DNA from: Gloeocapsopsis dulcis
GTDB lineage: Bacteria; Cyanobacteriota; Cyanobacteriia; Cyanobacteriales; Chroococcidiopsidaceae
Length of the DNA stretch: 64,000 nt
Direction: 5' to 3'
Assembly (NCBI RefSeq): GCF_032163395.1
Contig: NZ_CP119968.1
Location: 3,250,001-3,314,000 of the forward strand
In this document: one piece after another, positions 25,582 through 34,629 of the stretch
Layout of the letters: each line of letters opens with the position of its first letter
Position numbering within the stretch: the stretch's first letter is position 1
The notes under the pieces: generated by a model
What the model was told of the DNA's origin: nothing
Database searches by the model: none
The model's input: only the letters and a program-made list of their open reading frames with translations
Position numbers and translations under genes: made by a program

Positions 25582-27162
25582 ATGACAATTAAGCGGATCA
25601 TCTTAAGTTTGCTGACAGTAGTCGCAATTTTATTTGCTGGTGCGTCTTTGTGGGAAAGCTGGCAGCAACCACAAATTCAAAGTCGCTTAGAACTGTACCA
25701 AGCTAATCTCCTCCTTCACGCGCAAGAGTGGCAACCCCAAGGTGATGACAGTGGGAGTCTTAGTAATGCCCGCAGTACTTTACTCGGAGAACAACCGCTT
25801 AATTCTGCGTTAGAGCAATATCAAGAAGCAAGAACATCAGCACAGATTAACTTAGATAAAGCTAACAACAAACTCAAACAGTTGCAGTCAGAACCTGTAA
25901 CTACCCCCGCGACTCCCAAACCACAGTCAGAAATTGCACCAATCACTGATACTTCCCGCTTGCGCCAGCAGCAACAATTGCAACAATCCCGCGCTCAATT
26001 ACAAAGACTGATTGCAGAATTAGATCTGCGGCTGGGACTTTTACAAGTGCAGCAAGGACAAACCGATGCCGCGATTCAAACTTGGACAAACTTTCAACAG
26101 CAACAACAGCAAGCAGTGTTAGCAGATACCGCAACTGTTTTGATTGGACTTTGGAGCGATCCGCCTCGAATATTACCTGATGCAGAACAACTACTTCAAA
26201 ATAACTTAGATGGTTGGTTTCGCTACCGTGCTTTATCTCAGCTATATCAACTTCAGCAACGCCAAGAAGTACTGACACAGTTACAAGCAACTGAACAAGT
26301 AACAGCCCAGCAAGCTTTAGTGAAACTCGCGTTCATTGGAAGTCTACCAGCTTTCGGTGGCATAGTGGGTATCGGACTACTGCTGTTTTTATGCGTTCAG
26401 CGTTTATTTAAGGGCAAAGATGCCCTACTAGCAAAAAATGAAGATGCCCGCTGGTCAACTCCTTGGACTGGAGAAACCGTTTGGCAGGTGTTCATCCTCG
26501 GCTTTTTTCTCATGGGTCAAATTGTTGTCCCTTTGGGATTTGCGCTACTGCAAATTAGACCACCATCAGGTTCAGGTGTGCGCGTTCAAGCTTTTTATAT
26601 CTTGACGACTTACCTAACGGTTGCTTTAGGCGGTTTGGCAGTGCTGTATTTATCAATTAAGTCCTTCTTCCCACTTCCTCAAAATTGGTTTCGCTTCGAC
26701 TTAAAGGGCAATTGGTTTTTATGGGGGTTAGGAGGTTATTGTGCTGCACTACCACTTGTTGTGATTGTGTCAGTGATTAATCAACAAATCTGGCAAGGGC
26801 AAGGAGGTAGTAACCCACTTCTATCTTTAGCATTGCAAGCACAAGACCAAGTAGCACTGGCTGTCTTCTTTTTTACCGCTGCGATCGCCGCGCCGATCTT
26901 TGAAGAAATACTGTTTCGTGGTTTTCTTTTACCCTCGGTGACACGTTATGTATCGGTTTGGGGCGCAATTATTCTTAGTTCGCTGCTGTTTGCGGTTGCA
27001 CACCTTAGCGTCGCCGAAATTTTGCCGCTGACAGTTTTAGGAATTGTCTTAGGTGTTGTTTATACGCGATCGCGTAATCTCCTCGCACCAATGTTACTCC
27101 ACAGTCTTTGGAATAGTGGCACGCTTCTGAGTCTTTTTATCTTGGGCAGTGGTTCTACTTAA
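25582..27162 (+). CDS. CPBP-family intramembrane metalloprotease with periplasmic coiled coil
   Basis: A 526-residue membrane protein. One N-terminal membrane segment (residues 5-22) precedes a long Gln-rich helical region of about 230 residues outside the membrane. A block of about seven transmembrane segments with the CPBP/Abi signature follows: EEILFRG near 439-445, FAVAHLS near 470 and a later LHSLWN near 508. These Glu and His residues form the zinc site in Rce1-type proteases. In cyanobacteria the natural substrate is unknown. The ATG at 25582 follows AGGGGG, a good ribosome site. The extra coiled-coil region suggests substrate recognition or a complex. Confidence 0.87.
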   Translation: MTIKRIILSLLTVVAILFAGASLWESWQQPQIQSRLELYQANLLLHAQEWQPQGDDSGSLSNARSTLLGEQPLNSALEQYQEARTSAQINLDKANNKLKQLQSEPVTTPATPKPQSEIAPITDTSRLRQQQQLQQSRAQLQRLIAELDLRLGLLQVQQGQTDAAIQTWTNFQQQQQQAVLADTATVLIGLWSDPPRILPDAEQLLQNNLDGWFRYRALSQLYQLQQRQEVLTQLQATEQVTAQQALVKLAFIGSLPAFGGIVGIGLLLFLCVQRLFKGKDALLAKNEDARWSTPWTGETVWQVFILGFFLMGQIVVPLGFALLQIRPPSGSGVRVQAFYILTTYLTVALGGLAVLYLSIKSFFPLPQNWFRFDLKGNWFLWGLGGYCAALPLVVIVSVINQQIWQGQGGSNPLLSLALQAQDQVALAVFFFTAAIAAPIFEEILFRGFLLPSVTRYVSVWGAIILSSLLFAVAHLSVAEILPLTVLGIVLGVVYTRSRNLLAPMLLHSLWNSGTLLSLFILGSGST

Positions 27163-27170
27163 TTTGCTGG

Positions 27171-27629
27171 TCATTGATGTATCTCTAGTTTTAAGAGATA
27201 ACGCCCTAATTGCACATTTTGTGACCACAACTCATACTCAACTTGTAGTCGCTGCAGTAATGGGTAACTCACTAAAGTTAACTGCCGAGTAAAGTTACGC
27301 AGTTGCAATATATTTTCGCTACCTTGAAAAAACCCATTTCCTAACCAATAGCGGCTAGTTCCGTAAACTCCACGCTCCCAAAAGTGACGATAGCATACTT
27401 GATTTTCTGCTTGTCTAGTCATAATGATTCTATAGGGTGAAATTTCTAACCAAAGAAGACTGGGGCTAGTAGGTGGATGCGGAGTTTTTCGTAAAGGTTC
27501 CGTTATCAAGAGATGAAAATTCTCACGATCTTTCTGTTCTAACGTAGCTACAGTTTGCACAACGTACCGCAAGGGTAAATCTGTAGAAATGAGTGAGAGC
27601 GATACTGATTGACGGTAACGAGTCAGCAT
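27171..27629 (-). CDS. Conserved protein of unknown function
   Basis: A 152-residue protein that I do not recognise. It has no signal peptide or membrane segment. It is rich in aromatic residues in the middle (WLEISPYRIIMTR, CYRHFWERGVYGTSRYWLG) and ends in an amphipathic helix (LLQRLQVEYELWSQN). The ATG at 27629 is preferred over a TTG two codons upstream. It is convergent with the CPBP protease gene, with 8 bases between their ends, and lies about 148 bases from the 3' end of the PIG-L gene. Confidence 0.65.
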   Translation of the reverse strand: MLTRYRQSVSLSLISTDLPLRYVVQTVATLEQKDRENFHLLITEPLRKTPHPPTSPSLLWLEISPYRIIMTRQAENQVCYRHFWERGVYGTSRYWLGNGFFQGSENILQLRNFTRQLTLVSYPLLQRLQVEYELWSQNVQLGRYLLKLEIHQ

Positions 27630-27777
27630 GAGCAAAAAGACCGCATGGCTAGTACAGCGCTAGTTTATCTTGAACAAGTCTAATCCAACTGTTCTGAAAG
27701 CAAAGCTTAATACCATCACACCAACCATGCAGTACAAACATTCAGACGTCTGCAAAATGTATTGCAATGATTGTTTG

Positions 27778-28557
27778 TTACGACGCTTTAAAAAAGATTT
27801 CGTAGGGAGAAAAGAAACACTGCATAAAACCTGGTGGAAGGATTGGCTCAATACCAGGAATTATACTGGAGTACTGCGATTGGTAAGCTTCCAAAGCCTT
27901 AATTTTTTTGTTAATTACGTTATTAATTGGTAATCTATAAACGTTGGCAAGTTCTACTGATTTAAAATCAAGTTGGTGTGGTACCCAACGCGTCCACACG
28001 GGATACTGCAACACTTCAATTGGTAAGTTTGATTTTTGCACTGCAGCTTGTACTAAAGCATAAGTTTCTTTATGGTCAGGATGTACATCTTGTTTGTAGG
28101 GTACATATACCTCTTGCGGTTGGCGATCGCGTAACAATTGTACGAGTTGATTGACCGTTTCCTCACGTTCTCTAGCAGATAAGTGTGACAAACCACCATC
28201 GGGTTTACCAAGAAAGTAAATTGCGGATGGTGGAACACCCAAACTTTTAAGGGCAGCGATCGCTTCTTGCTGACGAGTTTGGACTAACTGATCGGGGCAA
28301 ATTTGCGGATACTCTGCATAAGATGCCCTACCATCTGTTAAAAATACAACATCTAAAGGAACTCCCTGTTCGCACTTCAGGGCAATTGTGCCACCACACC
28401 CTAGCGTTTCATCATCTTGGTGAGGTGCAAAGACGATTGCTGATTTCTGATTCGAGGCGATCGCTTTGCTTTTCTTATACAACCACCATAAATAAATAAT
28501 TCGAGATTTTAAAAGTAGCCGCTGTTTAATTTTTTGATAGTATTTATTCACAAACAT
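27778..28557 (-). CDS. PIG-L family N-acetylglucosamine deacetylase-like enzyme
   Basis: A 259-residue zinc deacetylase. FAPHQDDETLGCGG (43-56) contains the HxDD metal and catalytic motif, with VFLTDG after strand 2 and VHPDHKETY as the third zinc-ligand region. The family removes acetyl groups from N-acetylglucosamine attached to lipids, small thiols or antibiotics. It starts at an ATG five bases after the stop of a family 2 glycosyltransferase (28563-29480), so the two are co-expressed and probably make and deacetylate a GlcNAc-containing glycolipid or polysaccharide. An N-terminal basic-aromatic stretch may sit at the membrane. Confidence 0.87.
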   Translation of the reverse strand: MFVNKYYQKIKQRLLLKSRIIYLWWLYKKSKAIASNQKSAIVFAPHQDDETLGCGGTIALKCEQGVPLDVVFLTDGRASYAEYPQICPDQLVQTRQQEAIAALKSLGVPPSAIYFLGKPDGGLSHLSAREREETVNQLVQLLRDRQPQEVYVPYKQDVHPDHKETYALVQAAVQKSNLPIEVLQYPVWTRWVPHQLDFKSVELANVYRLPINNVINKKIKALEAYQSQYSSIIPGIEPILPPGFMQCFFSPYEIFFKAS

Positions 28558-28562
28558 ATTTC

Positions 28563-29480
28563 CTAATTAGCTGTAATAATTTTTACTTCTTGGCTAGTGT
28601 TATTCATTGTCATATTTTTAAACGTGATCTGGGAATACTTGATACTTCCTTTTAAAAGTCCAATGTTCCAACTAAGTACCCATAGCCATTCTGCCAATTC
28701 ACTTTTATTTTTGAGGTAAAAAACAATTTTAAGAGGATATAATATACTTTTCATTAAATAGCCAAGTACCATAATCTTACTAACTGAAGCACCGTATAGT
28801 AAACGAAGATAAATATGGCTTTCAGCCCAGTTCTTGCCTTGCCTGTAAATATCTTTAAATGTATGACGTAGGCGAATTTGAGCAACTGCATCTCTAATAA
28901 AATGCAGTTGAGTACCTATTAACTGCACTCTGAAACAATAGTCAGTATCTTCAGCATATATTAAGTCTTCATTAAAGCCACCTACAGCTTGATGCAGTGC
29001 TGTTTTAATACCAAGATTTCCACTTCCTGCAAAAGGTAGATAAGGTGGAAATTCATACTGCGAAAGCCCTGCTTTTTGAACCTGAAAGATGCCACTATTG
29101 ACTAGCCACGGCTCGTTGAGTTGAGTGTAATCAAACTGTCCAGCCACAAAATCATATTTGAGAAGTGCCTTTCCCATTGCACTTAGCCAGCCTGGCTCAA
29201 CTTGATCGTCTGCATCACAAAATAGCAGTGCTTCTCCAGTTGCAGCTTTAACACCAACATTACGTGCATAAGCAGCACCAGGACGATCGCTTGCATGAAT
29301 TAAGCGGAGGTTTGGGATTTGTTTTTGATATTTCTCAACAATTGCGATTGACTCATCTGTAGAGCCATTGTCAACAACAATAATTTCCCAATCTGTCCAT
29401 GTTTGATTTGCCAGTGCGTCTAATTGTACAGCAATTGTTTTTGCTGCATTATAACAAGGAATAATAACACTTATATTCAT
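28563..29480 (-). CDS. Family 2 glycosyltransferase
   Basis: A 305-residue GT-A enzyme. MNISVIIPCYNAAKT opens the nucleotide-binding fold, VVDNGSTDES follows, and CDADD at 88-92 is the metal motif. AEDTDYCFRVQ near 185 corresponds to the catalytic-base ED motif. It is first in a two-gene operon with the PIG-L deacetylase. With that partner, GlcNAc is the most likely sugar donated, but this is inference from context. Confidence 0.9.
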   Translation of the reverse strand: MNISVIIPCYNAAKTIAVQLDALANQTWTDWEIIVVDNGSTDESIAIVEKYQKQIPNLRLIHASDRPGAAYARNVGVKAATGEALLFCDADDQVEPGWLSAMGKALLKYDFVAGQFDYTQLNEPWLVNSGIFQVQKAGLSQYEFPPYLPFAGSGNLGIKTALHQAVGGFNEDLIYAEDTDYCFRVQLIGTQLHFIRDAVAQIRLRHTFKDIYRQGKNWAESHIYLRLLYGASVSKIMVLGYLMKSILYPLKIVFYLKNKSELAEWLWVLSWNIGLLKGSIKYSQITFKNMTMNNTSQEVKIITAN

Positions 29481-29861
29481 TTTCTTTTAACCATTTATTT
29501 TGCTTAGTAAGCGTGTTTTTTTGTGACGTTTTGATACTAGGATTTACCACAGATAAAATCCTTTTTCAAAGTTTGAATTTATTAATAAATATCTTCAGTA
29601 ACTTATTTTTTGGTAAACTCGAATATTACTAATAAACTGTATATTGAGATTATGTATGCAAATATACTGACAGTTGAACTGGAAAAAGTAAACTCTAATG
29701 TTGCTACTTAAACAATGCCTTTATACTGTTAGTCGTTTTATGAATTTTTAGTGAGAAGGCACGAAGGCTAACATTTCACCGATGCGGCTAGATTGACGTT
29801 GTAAGTAGTTCAGCGTTCAGATTAGGCAAAACTAGAGTATCTAAGTGCTAATACTGCGGTA
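29481..29861. other. Divergent intergenic region
   Basis: About 380 bases between the minus-strand glycosyltransferase and the aroA leader. It must hold promoters for both. It is AT-rich at the left. I see no clear dyad operator apart from the hairpin described next. Confidence 0.4.
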
Positions 29862-29895
29862 GGATAAAACGCACGTATATTACGTGAGTTTATCC
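29862..29895 (+). promoter_or_regulatory. Strong hairpin abutting the aroA start codon
   Basis: GGATAAA (29862-29868) pairs with TTTATCC (29889-29895), and CACGTA (29872-29877) pairs with TACGTG (29881-29886) around a TAT loop. Only a small internal loop interrupts the stem. It ends two bases before the ATG at 29898 and no separate Shine-Dalgarno sequence is seen. As RNA it would occlude the ribosome-binding region; as DNA it is a large dyad for a repressor. Confidence 0.6.
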
Positions 29896-29897
29896 CC

Positions 29898-31244
29898 ATG
29901 TCGGTTGTCACCACGCAAGAAACGACGAATCGTCAACAAAATCTCATTATCAAGACTGCGGCTGGATTATCTTTACAAGGTCGTATCCGAGTTCCAGGGG
30001 ATAAATCTATTTCCCATCGGGCTTTAATGTTAGGTGCGATCGCCTCTGGTGAAACGCGCATTCAAGGTTTATTGCTAGGTGAAGATCCGCGCAGTACTGC
30101 AAGCTGTTTTCAAGCTTTGGGTGCGGAAATTTCTGAGTTAAATACTGAATTAGTCATCGTTAAGGGTATTGGATTAGGGCAACTACAAGAACCCGTTGAT
30201 GTCCTCAACGCCGGAAATTCTGGCACAACACTACGGTTAATGTTGGGAATTTTGGCTTCGCATCCAGGACGGTTTTTTACCGTTACAGGCGATCATTCGT
30301 TGCGATCGCGTCCAATGTCACGTGTCGTTAAACCTTTGCAACAAATGGGGGCGCAAATTTGGGGACGTAAAGAGAATTCCTTAGCCCCACTAGCAATTCA
30401 AGGACAAACACTGCAACCTATTCATTACAATTCTCCCATTGCTTCTGCACAAGTCAAATCGTGTATTCTTCTAGCAGGGCTGATGACTGCAGGAGAAACA
30501 ACTGTCACCGAACCTGCATTGTCCCGCGATCACAGCGAACGGATGCTACAAGCTTTTGGCGCACAACTCAGCGTCGATCCGGAAACGCACAGTGTCACGG
30601 TAACAGGTTCAGCCCAATTGCAAGGACAAAGCGTGATTGTTCCTGGCGATATTAGTTCTGCGGCTTTTTGGCTAGTTGCAGCAGCAATTGTTCCCGATTC
30701 CGAACTAATCATTGAAAATGTAGGGGTCAATCCCACGCGCACAGGTATTTTAGAAGCCTTATCGATGATGAATGCGGATGTTCAGTTAGAAAATCAGCGT
30801 TTAGTTGCGGGAGAACCTGTGGCAGATTTACGCGTTCGTTCCAGTCAGCTTAAAAGTTGTACGATCGCTGGTGATTTGATTCCGCGATTAATCGATGAAA
30901 TTCCAATTCTTGCAGTAGCCGCAGTTTTTGCGCAGGGAACAACAGTGATTCGCGATGCGGCTGAATTGCGTGTTAAAGAAAGCGATCGCATTGCGGTAAT
31001 GGCAAATCAACTGCAACGCATGGGGGCTAAAGTCACTGAACTTCCTGATGGTTTAGAGATCGTTGGGGGAACTCCGCTTACAGGTACAGATGTCGATAGT
31101 CATACCGATCATCGTATTGCGATGAGTTTAGCGATCGCCGCGCTTAATAGTGCAGGGACAACCACAATTAATCGTGCAGAAGCTGCGGCTATTTCCTATC
31201 CAGATTTTGTGCCCACACTTGAACAAGTTTGTTGTAGTACTTAA
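29898..31244 (+). CDS. aroA: 3-phosphoshikimate 1-carboxyvinyltransferase (EPSP synthase)
   Basis: A 448-residue enzyme of full length. It joins shikimate 3-phosphate with phosphoenolpyruvate in the sixth step of the shikimate pathway. Signatures seen are [19 protein letters not shown] near residue 33, [15 protein letters not shown] near 103, a central RDHSERML and the C-terminal LRVKESDRI and DHRIAMS motifs. An alanine follows at the glyphosate-contact turn (NAGNSGTT), similar to other class II enzymes, so tolerance cannot be judged by eye. It is a single-gene unit that nearly abuts the convergent glutathionyl-hydroquinone reductase gene. The leader hairpin suggests translational or transcriptional control. 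Confidence 0.96.
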   Translation: MSVVTTQETTNRQQNLIIKTAAGLSLQGRIRVPGDKSISHRALMLGAIASGETRIQGLLLGEDPRSTASCFQALGAEISELNTELVIVKGIGLGQLQEPVDVLNAGNSGTTLRLMLGILASHPGRFFTVTGDHSLRSRPMSRVVKPLQQMGAQIWGRKENSLAPLAIQGQTLQPIHYNSPIASAQVKSCILLAGLMTAGETTVTEPALSRDHSERMLQAFGAQLSVDPETHSVTVTGSAQLQGQSVIVPGDISSAAFWLVAAAIVPDSELIIENVGVNPTRTGILEALSMMNADVQLENQRLVAGEPVADLRVRSSQLKSCTIAGDLIPRLIDEIPILAVAAVFAQGTTVIRDAAELRVKESDRIAVMANQLQRMGAKVTELPDGLEIVGGTPLTGTDVDSHTDHRIAMSLAIAALNSAGTTTINRAEAAAISYPDFVPTLEQVCCST

Positions 31245-31258
31245 GTGTTTTACACTTG
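31242..31258. terminator. Short dyad between convergent genes
   Basis: AAGTG-TTTTA-CACTT overlaps the stop of aroA and the end of the opposite gene. Only five base pairs form the stem, so it is a weak candidate for a shared terminator. Confidence 0.3.
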
Positions 31259-32233
31259 CAAAGTAGTACCTAACCGATAGCGATTATGAGGTGCATCTAA
31301 ATCAAGAAGTGGTCCTTTTGGAACAATACGTGTCGGGTTAACTTTTGGATGACTCATGTAGTAGTGCTTTTTGATGTGGTCAAAGTGACACGTTTCTTTG
31401 ACACCTTTTTGTTGGTAAAGGTCTTTGAGGTAATTCCAGAGATTAGGATAATCAGCAATTCGCCGCAAGTTGCACTTGAAATGAACGTAATAAACAGGGT
31501 CAAAGCGCAGTAGTGTTGTAAACATACACCAATCAGCTTCAGTTAAGCGATCGCCACATAAATAACGTTGCTCAGATAAGACTTTTTCCCAGTAATCTAA
31601 TGCTTGAAACAATTCTGTGACTGCTTCTTCGTAAGCTGATTGAGTCGTAGCAAAACCTGCGCGGTAGACTCCATTATTGATGGGTTGATAGATCGCATCA
31701 ATTGTTTCTTCAATTTTTCCCTGCAGTTCTTGCGGATAGAAATGAATATCTTGTTTGGCGTAAGCCTCAAACTCAGTATCCAACATCCGGATAATTTCGC
31801 GGGATTCATTATTGATAATTGTGCCAGTTTCTTTATCCCATAAAACAGGTACAGTTACTCTACCACTGTAATCAGGCTCAGCTTTCAAGTAGACTTCCCA
31901 CAAGTAATTTGTATGGTTAACTGTATCAGGAATACTACCTGGTTCATCCTCAGAAAATTCCCAGCTATTTTGATCGATAACGGGTGCGACCACAGAAAGA
32001 CCAATAACATCTTCTAAACCTTTCAACCGCCGCATAATAGCGGTACGCTGCGCCCAAGGGCAAGCCCAGGAGATGTAAAGATGATACCGTCCTGGTTCAG
32101 CTTTAAAACCACTTGAACCGTCAGCAGTAATGGTGTCGCGGAAGGTTGTAGAAGGACGTACAAACCGCCCTCCTTCATCTTCTTGTTCGCGTTCTGACAC
32201 CCATTTGCCATCAATGAGAACTCCCAAACCCAT
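31250..32233 (-). CDS. Xi-class glutathione S-transferase (glutathionyl-hydroquinone reductase)
   Basis: A 327-residue protein of the YqjG/ECM4 type. The N-terminal thioredoxin fold contains SWACPWAQRT with the catalytic Cys58. NNESREIIRML (glutathione-binding) and an all-helical C-terminal half containing TEADWCMFTTLLRFDPVYYVHFKCN follow. These enzymes remove glutathione from glutathionyl-hydroquinones and help protect quinones. The start ATG at 32233 has GGAG upstream. It is convergent with aroA, and no operon partner is seen. Length and motifs are typical, so the function call is firm, though the natural quinone is unknown. Confidence 0.92.
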   Translation of the reverse strand: MGLGVLIDGKWVSEREQEDEGGRFVRPSTTFRDTITADGSSGFKAEPGRYHLYISWACPWAQRTAIMRRLKGLEDVIGLSVVAPVIDQNSWEFSEDEPGSIPDTVNHTNYLWEVYLKAEPDYSGRVTVPVLWDKETGTIINNESREIIRMLDTEFEAYAKQDIHFYPQELQGKIEETIDAIYQPINNGVYRAGFATTQSAYEEAVTELFQALDYWEKVLSEQRYLCGDRLTEADWCMFTTLLRFDPVYYVHFKCNLRRIADYPNLWNYLKDLYQQKGVKETCHFDHIKKHYYMSHPKVNPTRIVPKGPLLDLDAPHNRYRLGTTLQV

Positions 32234-32339
32234 TGTTAGAATCTCCTTTATTAGCTTGCTGTGAATTAACAGCAGTTATCACTTAGATAAACAACAAAAC
32301 TTACTACTCCCCACCTTCATATCTTAAAAATTGCTGTAA

Positions 32340-32633
32340 CTACTCTTCTACATTCAGAATTTGTGGCACTTTGAAGTATTCGCCCTCTTGTTCTGGCGCA
32401 CTGCCGAGAATTGCGGCGCGTTCCTGATAAGGTTGGAGTTCATCAGGGCGTGTCACATTTTTTACCTCAATTGCTCTTGCGGTTGGTGGTACGTCCGTGA
32501 CATCGAGTTCACTGAGTTGTTCAAAGTAATCTAGAATACTACTTAATTGTGTAGTAAATTGTTCTTCCTCTTGTGGAGTCAACTCTAACCGAGCTAAAAG
32601 CGCCACTTTTCGGACTTGTTCGCGATCAATCAT
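32340..32633 (-). CDS. gatC: Asp-tRNA(Asn)/Glu-tRNA(Gln) amidotransferase subunit C
   Basis: A 97-residue subunit of the GatCAB amidotransferase, which converts Glu-tRNA(Gln) to Gln-tRNA(Gln). [18 protein letters not shown] and the C-terminal FKVPQILN are GatC signatures. GatC wraps around and stabilises GatA. The ATG at 32633 is the family start; a longer in-frame extension to 32699 is made of intergenic repeat (TTGGTAA type). It follows ycf3 on the same strand by 83 bases, so the two may share a transcript. gatA and gatB are not in this window, as is usual for cyanobacteria, where the genes are scattered. Confidence 0.93.
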   Translation of the reverse strand: MIDREQVRKVALLARLELTPQEEEQFTTQLSSILDYFEQLSELDVTDVPPTARAIEVKNVTRPDELQPYQERAAILGSAPEQEGEYFKVPQILNVEE

Positions 32634-32716
32634 GGTAAGAGTAATGGATAATTGGTAATTGGTGTTGGGTAATGGAATAACACTGAGCTTTCTACTCACT
32701 AGTTACTCATCACTCA

Positions 32717-33232
32717 CTAAAAGTTTTCATGCATTCTGCCGGTAGTTTTGAGCCAGTTTTGAGCTTCTAGGTAGTTGTTGGGAGCGATGCTAATGGCGCT
32801 TTTCCAATAATCAGCAGCTTTTTCAAATAAAGCTTCTGCACCGTCACTATCGCCTAATTCTTTTGCTTTTTCGCCTTGGTAGTGATAGATCACAGCGATG
32901 TTGTTCAGGGCTTGGATCAGGCGAGGATTTGTTTCTAGTGCAGCGTGATAGTAGTTCAGAGCTTTTTCGAGGTCCCCATTACTCGCATGGATCAACGCCA
33001 TGTTGTACAAGATGTAACTGCGATCGTATAGGTCTTCTTCTAATTCTAAGGCTTCGTTATAGTTTTCTAAAGCTTCGGCATAGTCTCCATCTGCTTGTGC
33101 TGTCATGCCATCGCGGTAGTAGGCGAAGGCTTCTTTGGCTTTTTTGTTCGTAGGCAGCATCTTAAGAATTAGATCTGCCATGACGGTAAAAGATTTATCG
33201 ATAAAGTCATTGTTACGTTGATTTCTTGGCAT
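32717..33232 (-). CDS. ycf3: Photosystem I assembly protein Ycf3 (TPR)
   Basis: A 171-residue protein made of three tetratricopeptide repeats from about residue 35 to 155: [28 protein letters not shown], then [24 protein letters not shown], then a third containing [10 protein letters not shown]. It opens with [15 protein letters not shown], the typical Ycf3 start, and ends near the family's normal length. Ycf3 binds the thylakoid membrane peripherally and helps assemble PsaA/PsaB and peripheral subunits of photosystem I. This gene marks the organism as an oxygenic phototroph. It precedes gatC on the same strand. Confidence 0.95.
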   Translation of the reverse strand: MPRNQRNNDFIDKSFTVMADLILKMLPTNKKAKEAFAYYRDGMTAQADGDYAEALENYNEALELEEDLYDRSYILYNMALIHASNGDLEKALNYYHAALETNPRLIQALNNIAVIYHYQGEKAKELGDSDGAEALFEKAADYWKSAISIAPNNYLEAQNWLKTTGRMHENF

Positions 33233-33449
33233 ATCTGCTTCTGATTATTAAAGGTATCTGCTATTAATGGCTTCCAAGAATATTGTAGTTGAGAGCAGGG
33301 TAATCATTAGGCGATCGTACTAGAGATTGTTATGCGGCTTCATAATGCTGGTGAGGGTAGTAGTTGATAAGTTTTGTGTTGGCACTCAGCATTAAATCAA
33401 ACTCAAAGCTACATAAATTAACACGATCAGTGTAAAACCAGTCATTTCT

Positions 33450-33980
33450 ATGAGAAAAGTAGAAGTTGTTCCGCATAATCCCAAGTGGCGAGATGCCTTT
33501 GCACAAGAAAAGCAGCAAATCTGGCAAGTGTTCGGTGACAATGTCGTTGCAATTCACCATATTGGCAGCACTGCAATACCTGATATTTATGCGAAACCGA
33601 TTATTGATTTGTTGGTGGAGGTAAAAGCGATCGCAAAAATAGATCGATGCAATCCATCAATGGCAGCTTTAGGCTATGAAGCGATGGGTGAGTTTGGTAT
33701 TCCAGGCCGCCGTTTCTTTCGCAAAAACGACGCAGCGGGTGTTAGAACACATCATGTTCATACATTTGAAGTTGCCGAACCAGAAGTGGAGAAGCATTTA
33801 GCATTCAGAGACTACATGATTGCCCATTTGGAAGACGCACAGCAATATAGCGAGTTGAAGCGCGAGTTAGCGAGAAAGTATCCATACGACATGGATAGTT
33901 ACATTGATGGGAAGCATGGATTTATCCAACAGATGAATAAAAAAGCAGCAAAGTGGCGTGAGTTACAGAAAACTAGCTAA
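33450..33980 (+). CDS. GrpB-family (nucleotidyltransferase-fold) protein
   Basis: A 176-residue protein of the GrpB/UPF0157 family. Family marks are VEVVPHNPKWRDAF at the start, AIHHIGSTAIPDIYAKPIIDLLVEV near residues 34-55 (helix-turn of the nucleotidyltransferase fold) and THHVHTFE near 105. Its natural role is unknown; some homologues occur as fusions with CoA-related enzymes. No partner lies next to it. The ATG at 33450 is the only sensible start. Confidence 0.88.
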   Translation: MRKVEVVPHNPKWRDAFAQEKQQIWQVFGDNVVAIHHIGSTAIPDIYAKPIIDLLVEVKAIAKIDRCNPSMAALGYEAMGEFGIPGRRFFRKNDAAGVRTHHVHTFEVAEPEVEKHLAFRDYMIAHLEDAQQYSELKRELARKYPYDMDSYIDGKHGFIQQMNKKAAKWRELQKTS

Positions 33981-33985
33981 TTGCC

Positions 33986-34004
33986 TATAGGTTTCAACCG
34001 CTAA
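33986..34004. repeat. Short interspersed motif GGTTTCAACCGCTAAGC
   Basis: GGTTTCAACCGCTAAGC reappears as its reverse complement near 54609-54626, within GCTTAGCGGTTGAAACCGC. It contains the perfect stem GCGGTT/AACCGC in the second copy. It looks like part of a small palindromic intergenic repeat family. Confidence 0.6.
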
Positions 34005-34065
34005 GCACTTTTCCATCGAACTGACGTTAATATTGAACAACTAATGAAAAAAGAGAGGTGAAACA

Positions 34066-34629
34066 GTGACCTCTACAACATCCAAAATCACTTTGGCAGA
34101 GTTCCTCAAGCTTCCTGAGACGAAACCAGCAAGTGAATACATCAATGGAGAAATCGGCCAAAAGCCGATGCCTAAAGGGAGACACAGTCGCTTGCAAAGT
34201 AAGCTGTGTGCCGTAATTAATGACATTACAGAGGAACAGAAGATTGCCTATGCTTTTCCTGAACTACGTTGTAGCTTTGGCGATCGCTCAATTGTCCCAG
34301 ATATTGCTGTCTTCCAGTGGCAACGAATTCCCTTTCATACTAATGGGGAAGTTCCTGATAACTTTGAATTACCTCCAGATTGGGTAGTAAAGATTTTTTC
34401 TCCAAATCAACAGCCAAACAAAGTCATTGGCAACATTCTTCACTGTTTACAACATGGAAGTCGCTTAGGTTGGTTTGTTGACCCCGACGATCGCAGTGTA
34501 TTAGTTTTTCTGCCAAGTCAGCAACCGCAACTGATACAACGCGATCGCTTACCTGTACTAGCAGAAATTCCGATAGAGATAACCACGGCGCAGGTTTTTG
34601 ATTGGCTGAAGATGGCAAAATCACTCTAA
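34066..34629 (+). CDS. Uma2-family (DUF820) nuclease-fold protein, catalytic Glu replaced
   Basis: A 187-residue PD-(D/E)XK-fold protein typical of cyanobacterial Uma2 families. It starts at GTG with GAGAGGTG upstream. The first acid is present in DRSIVPDIAVFQW. In the usual PDWVVEILSP motif the Glu is Lys (PPDWVVKIFSP, AAG codon). The later GWFVDPDDRSVLVF is normal. Loss of that acid should remove metal-dependent nuclease activity, so this copy may be inactive or altered. Its last bases overlap the end of cobN by nine bases on the opposite strand. Related genes are common in cyanobacteria and mobile in many genomes, and their function is unknown. Confidence 0.88.
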   Translation: MTSTTSKITLAEFLKLPETKPASEYINGEIGQKPMPKGRHSRLQSKLCAVINDITEEQKIAYAFPELRCSFGDRSIVPDIAVFQWQRIPFHTNGEVPDNFELPPDWVVKIFSPNQQPNKVIGNILHCLQHGSRLGWFVDPDDRSVLVFLPSQQPQLIQRDRLPVLAEIPIEITTAQVFDWLKMAKSL

